NCBI GenBank assembly: GCA_036768485.1
Contig: JAVLUZ010000826.1
Coordinates: 67,501 to 131,500, forward strand
Direction: 5' to 3'
Source: Mermis nigrescens
Lineage: Eukaryota > Nematoda > Enoplea > Mermithida > Mermithidae
DNA length: 64,000 bases
Numbering within the stretch: position 1 is the stretch's first letter; the number at the start of each line of letters is the position of its first letter. Positions 13,301 through 25,300 of the stretch are shown here, piece by piece. Under the pieces are notes generated by a model. The model had not been told where the DNA came from and did not search any database. It worked only from the letters and a program-made list of their open reading frames with translations. The position numbers and the translations under genes are program-made.

Positions 13301-16300
13301 TCTTTACAAAAATCCCCCATAGAGAATAGAAAATTTCTAAAGCGTACCTGCCTGAAAGACCGCTAGAATAGATTTTAACAACTTTACAGCTAATCAGCTC
13401 ACTAGCTGAGAAAAGCTTAAGAATACCATTGTTTTTGCCTATCTATAATTAGTTGCTGAGAGATCCCAATTCAAAATTTTCGCCTTATTAAATTCAGAGG
13501 GCCAGTGGATCTGTTTAGGATTTGTTTAGAAACTGTAAAAATACCGGATGCGGATCCGGGTCCGGTTCCGAAAAAATATCCGTTTCATCCCTATTCGTTA
13601 CAAGCTTAATATAATAAATTGATTTGATTAAATCGAATAGTTTATAATTTGTAACAATAATAGACAGTCTGTACAATTTATAGTTAATAAATTATGAATA
13701 AACTTATTTAATAAGTACCTAATTGACTTTTGATCGAAATTTTATCTGATTAAACTCGTAGCTTGAATTGGTATTGTATGATTGATCATCTCGATAATAT
13801 TATGAACCACTAATAACATTTAATTTCTGATGTCTAAAGTAAATGATTCGCACGTTGTTGAAATTTTGAATTTGCTCGATTTTCGATTTTATTATTTTTC
13901 ATTATTTCAATTTGATGATTGAATTTTGTTTTATGGTTAATATACCCCGTTTTTTAGTATAAGAATAATATTTTTAATTAAAGGGGCGGTCGTTGAATTT
14001 CAGGAGTCGTTTTTGCATTTTTGGCCAAAAATTAAAAACTTTATGACCGTATTTTCAACCAAAAAAGGCTAAAAATCTAAAAATAGGTCAGAAAACACAA
14101 ATTTTAATAAAAAATTTTTAAGATTTATGTTCTATTTTTAGAACATAAACGTGCTACGTGTAACGGTATTTTGTATTCATGGGATTTACTCCCGTGATCT
14201 GGATTTTTATTTTACTTTCTTGGCAAAGTATCGCTGATGTAGTAGATTTTGTTTTAACAGCTGATGCGGTAAAATTTATTAGTTTACAATGCTTTTTAAA
14301 TTTTATCTATATTTTTATTTTCGATATTTTTCACTCATAACCGGTCGCTTAACGCTCAATAATATTTTCCTAAAATTACATTCAACTTTCGGCCGTATTT
14401 GTTCGTTTTCCGCTTTTCCTCTCTTTGATTGTTTATTTTTCTATTTATTTGTTCTTTTAAATTTTCTTTAAATTAAATTTTAATTTTTTATTCTTTTAAA
14501 TTTTTTCATAAATTTTCACATTTTTCTTTTAAATTTAAATTTTTCTTTTAAATTTTCACATTTATTTTTCTAAATTTTAAATTTTTTTCACTTGTATTTG
14601 CGTCTCCCTTTTAATCAGTTGTCCCTCGACGAACAATGCGTCAAGTTGCTGGAAGATTTGAATTCGCTCACCAATGATTCGACACTTAAATATTACACTA
14701 ATTTAGCACTCAACAAGCTGCCCAATGTTTCTACGGCTGATTTGGTCAGCTAATTGTTTATTATGCTTCTTACTGTAGGCTTAGATTCAAAAAGTTTCCC
14801 AATAAAGAAAAAGCATAGTAATAAATTGCTTGGGTCGGACGGAACCGTAATACATGGGCAGCAGCCAAATTCTGGGGGGTCCGATGGGGCAAAATAGACA
14901 AAAACAAAAGCACCAAAAATTCAATTCTGCGGGTCTGTAGATTTTTGGCGGGTGTTACGGATTCTGCGGTTTTTTTTTCAGATTTTATGATTAATTTAAT
15001 TGATTTAATTTTAATTGTGCTTAATTAGCGTGAAAATTACTTTACTATACAGTTTCTGGTCAATTCAAAGCCTATTTTTCGAAGAAAACTTTAATTTTGC
15101 ATAATTTTTTTTTAAAAAATTTCAAATAACGTTCTTATAAAATTTCTTATTTTTTAATTTTAAAATTCTATTAAAATAGATTTTATGTTTAATTTAATTG
15201 ATTTAATTTTAATTATGCTTAATTAGCGTAAAAATTACGTTACTATACAGTTTCTGGTCAATTTCAAGCCTTTTTTTCGAAGAAAATTTTAAATTTGCAT
15301 AAATTTTTTTTAAATTTTAAATAATGTTTTTATAAAATTTCTTATTTTTTTATTTTAAAATTCTATTAAAATAAATTTTATAGTTGATTTAATTTTAATT
15401 ATGCTCAATTAGCGTTAAAACTACGTTACTTCACAGTTCCTGGTCAATTTCAAGCTTTTTTTGAATGAGATTTATAATTTTCATACACTTTCTTCTTTAT
15501 TTTGACTAATTTTCCCAGAATATTTGCCATTTTTCCATTCTGGAATTCTTAACCCCCAAACCCAATATTTCCATGTCTGGTCAGAACCTGCGAGATTGAA
15601 GTACGGGCTCGGCTATGCTTACTGTATTATTTGGCACTAAACCTGTTTAATCGTATTAATTGCTCATATTTTACCGTAAAAAACAATTTAAATTTTATTA
15701 TTATATTGACGTTGATTGCACTTGTACTGTTATGACGAGGCTTAACACGTGTCGCGTTTAGAGACAGGCACGTAGCTGTGGGGGGAATGGGGGAGGGGTC
15801 TGGCTGGAACCCCCAAAATTCATAAAAAAACAGGGAAATAGGTTTTTTCACACGTTATTTTGTGCTATGTCTGGCCTAGACCCCCCAAAATCGATGTTGG
15901 CCCCCCCCAAAAAAAATAGGAGGGCCAGCTACGTGCCTGTTTAGAAAAGGATGTTTAAAGGGGCGTTTTAGTTTTTTTAGGTGTTTTTTTACTTTTTTGT
16001 TTTCTAGGGATTTTTAGACTCCTTAGAATAAAAAAAGGGAAGATGTTTGATTTCGAAAAATCATTTACCTCTTTGAAATTGCAAGTTACCGCCTAAAAAC
16101 TCAGCTTTTGCATCTTTGTTTCAAGATGGATCATCTGAGAGATCGAAAAGTACTGGTCTCCTTACATAAAATGGCTCGAATTTTTAGGAGGGATCCTTGG
16201 CACGCTTTTTTTGTAATTGGCAATGATTTTTCCCGATGTACAAAGGCTTCTCGGGACCGTCTTTGTACATGTACAAAGATTTTTTGGATGACAAAAATTG

Positions 16301-19300
16301 CAAAAAGGTCTAAAATTAGCAAAAATTTTCGGCGCTTCGCGCCGAAATGCGTAATTGTGTGTTCTATATATCTTTATAATGGCAGAAATTGCGTTTTAAA
16401 AGGAAAAAGGTCAAATTTTTCGGCGCTTCGCGCCGTTTTAAGTCGATTCTTAGTGTTTTTTGCCTTTAGAGACCCAGAAATTAGATAAAATACACTACAA
16501 AAGTCGATCAACTCCGTTTTTACAACATTAAAATCGCTACTGTACCATATTTTAGTACCCATAAATTTGTGTGTACAAAATGTACAAAGACTTTTGGGGC
16601 CATCTTTGTACATATACAAACAGACCTGGTACAAAAAAAAACACTGGTTCTCGGCGGGAAAACAAGACAAAATGAAGGCTATAAGTGAAGGAAATTCGAA
16701 AATTTCCTTCAAAAGTGCTTGAGATTGACTGGAAATTATGAAATAATGTAGCTTTAAGCAGTGTTTTTTCGTACTCGGCGAAGATTTTTCCCGATGTACA
16801 AAGATTTTCGGGACCGTCTTCCTACATGTACAAAGATTTTTGGGAAGACAAAAATCGAAAAAAAGATCTGAAATTCGCAAAAATTAAATGAGTAATTTTT
16901 TGTCCAATATATCATTAAAATGGCAGAATTTACAGTTAGAATTGAAAAATGTCAAATTATTAGGCGCTTCGCGCCGTTTTAGGACAATTTTTAGTATTTT
17001 TTGGCGTCAAAAACCCACAAATTAGCTGAAATACGCCACAAAAGATCGAAAATCCTGTTTTACCACACTAAAATCGCTGTTGTACTATATAATAGTACAC
17101 AAAAATTTGCATGTACGAAGTGTACAAAGACTTTTGGGGACCATCTTTGTACATGTACAAACGGACCTTGTTAAAAATACACTGGTTTTTACGCGATTTC
17201 ACGATTCATACCAAATTCTGACGTCATTTTAACGCAAAAAAACTTAATTAGTGAGCCCCCCATTTAGTCGTTACGATAGGTGAATAACGTGGCGGGTGAT
17301 ATGGGGTCAACGCTTGTCAGAGAGCTTTTTAGAATTATAATGGCTCCAAAAACTAGTGGTAAATCTAAATTAAGGTAAAGTCTACTTTAATCCTCTATTT
17401 CTAGTCAATTTAAAATACCTTGTATTAACTTTTTAATTTCCATTCATTTTTGGCCTCCAATTTGCCTTGTTTTCCGTAGAAAATTCATTCTTTTTCCATT
17501 TTAAGGGGGAAGTCCAGCGCTGCAAGCAATTTCTAAAGTCTGATGAGGCGAAATTTGAAAAAAAATCGTCAGAAATTCAAATCAGCGGGGGGTGTCTTTC
17601 TGCCTCTGGCAGCCCATCTATGCCAGTCTCATCATCTGATCGACACTGCTTTTTGGAGAATTTTATAATTTTTAATAAAAAAATTTTGAAAATCAGCCTT
17701 TCCGTCTTCATGTTTAGCATGATGAGTACATTTTATAAAAGTTTTAATTATTCAAGAGCAAGCTAAATCACCGAAGTTTACTTTTAAGAGTGTGATTTAT
17801 TTTAAACTTGGTTCTTTTTCTAAACGGGCGCGCTGAAATTAAATGCAAACTGAGCCAGAAATCCTAAAATGGTCCGATTTATTTACTAATATGTGTTTTA
17901 ATTGATTATTTTCCATGTATTTTTTTAAATTTAACAATCTATTTTAAATAACGCCCTTCTTCTTCCACAATTTATCTAATTTTTCAAATTTTTCAATTGA
18001 AATTTATTCAATCTTTATAGCACGGGCCGATTTAATTCACAATCAATTATTTTTCCCGTTTCGGCTACAATACATAATTTGCAGTCAAATTTGCATATAA
18101 GGCACGAATAGCATTCACTTACTTTTACTCGCTGTAGTAGGGTCAGGTTGGCTAGGGAGGGGTGGAGATTCTGGGGTCTTGGAGGAATAAAATACGGGAT
18201 TTTTACTATAGTAATTTGGATTTTTGGACATTTCAAGGTCGAAACCGCATGAAATTACATTATACACTACCCAACTTTTGGAACTCTCAGCCGGGGTTAT
18301 ACCCCCCACGGTTTTTTTTGTACTCGGCAAAGATTTTTCCCGATGTACAAAGACTTTTTGGGACCGTCTTTGTACATGTACAAAGATTTTTGGGCAGACA
18401 AAAATTGCAAAAAAGGTCTAAAATGCGGGAAAATTTCGGCGCTTCGCGCCGAAATGAGTAATTGTGTGTTCTATATATCTTTATAATGGCAGAAATTGCA
18501 TTTCAAAAGTAAAAATGTCAAATTTTTCGGCGCTTCGCGCCGTTTTAAGACGATTCTTAGTGATTTTTACCCTTAGAGACCCAGAAATTAGCTAAAACAC
18601 ACTATGAAAAGTTGGAGAATTCTGTTTTTACCACACTAAAGTCGCTGCTATACCATATTATAGTGCCCAAAAATTTTGTGTGTTAAAATGTACAAAGATT
18701 TTTAGGAAGACAAAAACTGTAAAAAGATGTAAAATTCCCACAATTTTCGGCGCTTCGCTCCGAACTGATAAATTATTTGTCCTATATATCTTTAAAATGG
18801 CAGAATTTGCATTTAGAATGGAAAAATGTCAACATTTTTCGGCGCTTCGCGCCGTTTTCAGATAATTTTTAGTATTTTTTGGCGTCAGAAACCCAGAAAT
18901 TAGCTATAATACACTACCAAAGATCGAAAACCCTGTTTAACCACACTAAAATCGCTACTGTACTATAGTATAGTACACAAAAATTTGCATGTACAAAATG
19001 TACAAAGACTTTTGGGGACCATCTTTGTACATGTACAAACGGACCTTGTACAAAAAAAAAAACACTGATACCCCCCTCTATCCCTCAGTAGGCATATTTA
19101 AATGATCTTGGGGGTTTAGGTGGTTCCAAGCGCCTTTCTTCAGAAAGGCGTTCCACCCTTATAGATTTTTCATTTCGCCGTTATTCGCGATTTTCCACAA
19201 AAAAATTGCGAAAAAGTTGTTGTTTTAAGCGGTTTTTGCTATCTGTTTGCTCAAAAGTGCTTAATTCTCGGCGCTTCGCGCCACATGTTTCTTTTTTGAA

Positions 19301-22300
19301 CTCAATTTATCCAATGAAGCTGTTCTCTTGTTCACCCCGAAACCGGCCCTGCTATGATTTTATGACCGATTTAAAATAATTAGAAACAATTAAAACGGTA
19401 TATTCGATTCGCACGTCTCGTTGATTCGGCATAAATCACCCCTTTTTTTGTTTCTTTCGAGTTGGCTCTATTAAGGAAAAGATTTCGGAGCAATTGAATG
19501 GAATTTTAGATCGTTTTTAGGAATCTGTTTTAGTTTTTGCACTATTTAAGGCCTTTTAGAATTTTTGCCTAAGCGCAGCTTGATTGGGCTGGAATTTCTG
19601 GTCTTTTTCTCCCATACTTCCTATTATTACACCAGTGTAAAAACCGCGCATGTGTAAACTTCAATCCACGAAATGGGGCTAAACTTCTGCTTACAAATTC
19701 AGAAGATTCTTGAAAAGAACAAAGCACAGAATCGTACAGAAAACAGTTTCTAATTCAAGCGTCGTAAGCAGTGTTTTTTAGCGCCATCCCCATGAGCGCA
19801 GCCGCTAACGATGTTCTGAAGCCATTAGCGCCATGAAATCCTCATTAGCGCAATGATAAATCGTATCTTTTATGATGTTATGTACACAAAGCGAATTTAG
19901 ATGGCTAAATACCGCTTACCTGTACTATTTTATATAGCACAGGTAACTATGCGTTAACTTGTGATCAAGAATTTGTGATTGAAAATAAATTTTTGGGCCT
20001 CCTTTACCTTGTTTTTACTTTACTCTTCTCTTGCTCCATTCAACTTTAATTTTCTACTCATTTTATGTTTAAAATATGCAATTTTTAGCATTAGCGGGCT
20101 GCGCTAATGGTCCAAGTTTTTCATTAGCGCGCGGCCAGTTCCATTAGCGGGGCGCTAAAAAAACAGTGGTCGTAAGTATTTTGCACTTTTACCATTTTTG
20201 TCCCCAAAAAAGTTTTTGAACTCGCACATTAACGTATCTACCATCACCAGATCTTTGTACAGCCCAAAAAAATTTGGCTACCACGAAAACAATGATTCAA
20301 AGCGATGTTTTTTTTGTACGAGCCTGCTGAATGATCTCATTAAAAGTCCATGTAAGAGCAAAATTTTTTTTGTACTCTAAATACGTAGATAGGTAGTAGG
20401 GATGGGACCATAGGTGGGCAGCACCAAAATTCTGGGGGGAGGTGAAAAAATTTTCAAAGGTAAAAAATGGTCTTAAAAGTGGTTGTATGGCAAAAACACC
20501 ATTTTTCGACGTTTCTCATCGAGCACTATCCAATGGCGTCAAAAAATCGCTGAAAAAGCAAAAAAAAATTTCAAAAATTGAATTCTGGGGGGTATTCTGA
20601 TTTCTGGGGGTTATTTCAACTTCTGAGGGATGCATACCCCCCCCGAATTTCCCCACGCCCATGTGTGGATGGGACTGGCACACCGGCACCGGCGCCGGTG
20701 CCAAGGTATCCGGCACCGGCGCCGGTGCCAGGGTGGCACCATCGCCGGTGCTAATTATTAAGCGCATAAGTAGATTTGAGCGAATAATCTTAAGTAATTC
20801 TTCAACGATTTATTTTTTTATTCCTCTATCGAATTTCTAAGATAAATGAATTACAACATTAATGCTCGTTAGGCTGAGCTAATGTTAATATTATCTTTCT
20901 CATAGACGTTTGGCTCATAATTCTAGCCAATCATTAATATTCCTAATCAAAGCAGGTTTTTGACTACTTGATATATAGGAATTATCTCGTTAAGTTCTAA
21001 AAACAAAATTCTAGATTGATTTGCTATGAACACTTTAGTAGACATTGTGATTTGTGAACAGATGAAACCAATGAAATACTGCTGTGCATGCAAACATATT
21101 TCCTTGTTTAAAGGGATTAGTGGCCTTTGACATCCGAAGACTGGCTACTGATGCTGACCCACAAAAAATGCGGCTGATCACAATTTTATATTTTCCGAAA
21201 AAACTTTCAAAATCAAGAATTTGATGTGCTTTTATTGATCTTCTAGCTCAAATTATCAATTTTTTGACGCTTTGCACCAAACAGCTATAAGCTAATACTA
21301 TGGGATGTATCTTAAGTTGATCCGCATTAGTGTCACACACGCTGCCTTATAAAAATTTTTATACACAAAAGATAGCCTTATGTTGGCACTGGCACCGGCA
21401 CCGGCGCCGTTGTCTAAGCTCCGGCAAAAAAGTGGCACCGGTGCACCTCTGGTAGGTAGATAGGTATATTGTACATGTTTACGTCGTTTACGTACTAAAG
21501 CTGCGACCACATGGGCGTGGGGGGTTTCAGAAACCAAAATACCCCCTAGAATTCAATTTTTTAATTTTTTGTCGTTTTTTTCGCAATTTTTTGACGCCAA
21601 TGGATAGTGGTCGATGAGAAACGTTGAAAAAGTGTGTTTTTCGCTATACCACCATTTTTGAGACCATTTCTTGATCTTTGAAAAATATTGAACCCCCTCC
21701 CAGAATTTTGGTGCTGCCCAGCTATGGCTGCGACCCACTAGTTGTCCAAAAGGATTACATAGTCCTTAGTCCAGTCCTCAGCAGACATACTCAGCACGTG
21801 ATTTCTGGGGGTTTAAAATCTTAAAGCGCCTTTTTGGCTCAAAACTGGTGGATACGAATCAAAAACGTAATTTTTCGGCGTTTTGACGATGCTCTATCTT
21901 TCTAGAGTGTAAAAATACGAGAATCGAAAAATACCTGAAATTTGATTGGATTGAAAAAACTGAGCAAAGTTAGTCTATAAACTAGTATATGGCGCAAAGC
22001 GCCCATTTGATTCTTTCAAGCAAATATGTAGCGAAAACCGTTGAAAACAGCTTTTTTCTACGAAATTTTCGGGAACTCACGGATTATGGGGGTGGGAACC
22101 ACCAATCTGCCCCAGATCATATATGGTCCTATGCATACCTGGGCGTAAGGGAGGTGGGTTGGGGATATGCACCCCCAGAAACCTAAATACCCCCCCAGAA
22201 ATCAATTTTTGTAATTTTTTGCGGTTTTTTCGAAATTTTTTGATGCCAATGTATAGTGCTCGATGAGAAACGTTGAAAAATGGTGTTTTTCGCCATACCA

Positions 22301-25300
22301 CCATTGTTAAGGCCATTTTTGTACCTTCGAAAAAATCTTGCATCTCCATCCCCCTTAGAAGTTTGTTGCCGCTCACCTACGGTCCCGTGTCTGTCACCTG
22401 CCTTACGTTTTTTTTGTTGTTATTCTAAGACGCTTTTTCGGTCGTAATTTTTTTGTGCTGCATAAAATTTTGTGGGACGTAAATAATTTGAAGGAATCGT
22501 TCGCCGGGAGTTCGATCATTTTCCCGTCCGAGCATCCATTCGACGAATCATCCAGCGAACAGCATCTCCTTTTGCACGCCAAAGCTATCGAAGTTCACTC
22601 TACAGTAAGCTCATTACCGGTTTAACTTTTAAGAAAAAATCTGTTGGGTAACTCGGTATAATTAATTGCTTAATGAAATTTCATTGCGCGAAGTTGTTTC
22701 CAGGGGGTCAGTTTCTCTAATACGGTTGTTTTCGGAAATTTTCACTTATTTCTAAATAAATACAGTAAACAAATATGCGTACTGAATGGTAAAGTAAATA
22801 AATCAACCCTAAAATGATAATATTTCTTATAATGAATGAATAAATAAATTAATTAATTAATTAATAAGTGTATAAATAAATGAATGGATAAATAAATAAA
22901 TGAATATTGAGAAGTAAATAAAGAAATAAATAAATATGCGAATAATTAAATAAATGAATAAATAAATCAATAAATAAATAATTAATAAAAAATATTAAAT
23001 TAATTAATTAATAATTAAATAAGTGTATAAATAAATGAATAGATAAATAAATAAATGAATAAATCGATTAATAATTAATTAATTAATTAATTAATTAATT
23101 AACGGTGAATAAATATTCAGAATCCGACGCAGTGCCGGCATATGATTCATTACGGCATATTCGAACTGCTGAAGCGTCTGTGGTTACAGAGCGATAATTT
23201 TAGCGATAAGAATAGGCTGAAGATTACCGTACTCAAAATTTTGGCCAATCTTTCACTTCGTCCAAGTTTGGCGGATAATTTTCGATATTCTGGTGATGAA
23301 AATTTGGAAAAAATATTATTTTAATAATTTTTTATTTTTATTATATTACGAACTTTCGATTAAAATTCGACTTTCGGCTTTTCGACGGGAAGTTTTGACG
23401 GCAGGGAAGTCGAAATTTGGGCAGAATTAATAAAATGGTCATGAGAGTCGATAAACCTCGCTTAATTTCGCTTTTATTCGCATTTAAGCGACTTATGCTT
23501 AAACTTAATTTAGAATTTCTAATTCATATATAGCTTTAAATTTGTTCTCTATCCGTTTATTTTATTTGTTGCTTTTCAGCTGTTGTTCTTTTTTTACACT
23601 TTTTTCATTTTTTTAAAATTTCTTATCCTTTACTTTATTTTTTATTTTTTCTCATTTTTTTTTATTTTTGCTTATTTCTCATTTAATTTACTTTCATACT
23701 TATTTATTTATTCGTACTCTAATGTTATTGCGCTTCGACCGTTTTTTGTTTTTATATTTTTATTCTATTTTTTTATAATTTATACATTTTTTATTTTAAT
23801 TTTGTTTTTTTTTATGTTTTACTGCTCATTTTTATACGCTCTATGCTATAGCATTATACTGGTATCTCGTTTAGGTACCCACATTTTTGTTCCGCTCTTT
23901 TACAGTATATTTATTTATGTACTTCTTATTCAATTTATTTGTTTATTTTATTCAATATTTGTCTCCTTATTTCTTATTCCGAGTATTATTCTCAGATTTT
24001 CGCTTCATTCTATCGCTTTTATCGGGTTACTGTCATATTTTGGCTTTTGACATACACAGGAGCATCTCTCCGACCGGAATTAATCGTCCCTCCATCCCCA
24101 AAGCCGGAGAATTTTCGACACCCCTCATACATATTACAGGGGGATCTTCCCACCCAAAGTCGGACGTCCCCCATCCCGCAAAGCCAGAAAATTTTTGACC
24201 CCCGTCCCCGATTTTTGGAAAAAATCGAATTTTTTTGTCGTTTTTGGCCAAAAATAAAAGGTCAGTTAGCCCCCCCCGCCTTGAAAATAGTCGGGAACCC
24301 CCCAAAATTTCGAGCCGTCATATGTTTGGACCCCCCGATTCTTGGAAAAAAACTTGCGTTTTTAGATGTTTTGGCTGCGTTTGGCCAAAAATTGTCGATC
24401 ATTTCCCCCGCCCCCCCCCCTTCAAAATGGCCGGGACGCTCTTCCAAAATGTTAAGCCTCTGCATTCATTGTAAAGCTCAATTATAACATTGTTTGCATA
24501 ACGAGTTCTCATTCAATTTTTCTGTTTTCGAAAATACAAATATACAAAATTATGCCATTTTTTCTCAGACTTTATCAGCGACAATAATGACAGAAATTTT
24601 GCATATCTTGTTTCCTTTCCTACATATACTACTTGATTTTCGATGCGTGTAAGTTATTGATACTTATGTTTATTATATTTTCTGTAGTCTCACCTATGCT
24701 TGCAAAATATTACTGGACTATTATTATTTCTCTTTATTAATTTATGCGTTTGCTATACTTCTATGTATTTCGGTTGCTTATTTTTTCGCGCTGAAACCAT
24801 ACATGCACAGTATGGGAATTCTGGGGGGGGATGAAAACCTAAAGTGCCTTTTTTGGGCCCGAAAATGGCCGGTACGCGTTAAAAAACATCGTTTTTGGCG
24901 TTTCTGACGATACTCTATCCTTCTAGAGCATGGTATCATGAAAAAATTTCGAAAAAAGTCGAATAAATTGACCAATATATCGCTTACAACATGAATATAT
25001 GGCGCGAAGCGCCGAAAATTTGGCGATTTTGAGCAAATAGATAGCCAAAAACCATTAAAAAGACACTTTTTCTACCAATTTTCAGGTAAGTTTAGGAAAC
25101 TTTTGACAAATCGCCAATTCTGGGGGCGGGTGAAAAATTTTTTGCGGGGAGGGGGTGAGAAATGATTCTGCGAGGGGGGGTGAAAGCCTCCCCAAACCCC
25201 ACCAAGATCATGTATGGGTGAAACCATTACCTGTCTGTATCTTATCAAATTAACGTTTCGATTTTATTGATTTTTTATTTTTTTATTTTTAAATTCTATT

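Noticed and set aside
14619..14753. Terminal exon of a separate gene ending at TAA 14751
   Set aside because: The residues align to the middle of SERAC1 and connect in phase with exons before it; only a minor isoform remains possible.
23583..24050. 155-codon hydrophobic frame resembling a multi-pass membrane protein
   Set aside because: Composition (Phe, Ile, Leu, Tyr) follows from T-rich DNA; no splice or start context and no family pattern.
24060..24487. 182-codon frame with proline-rich repeats
   Set aside because: Encoded by a GC-rich transposon relic; frames on both strands are equally long and none resembles a known protein.
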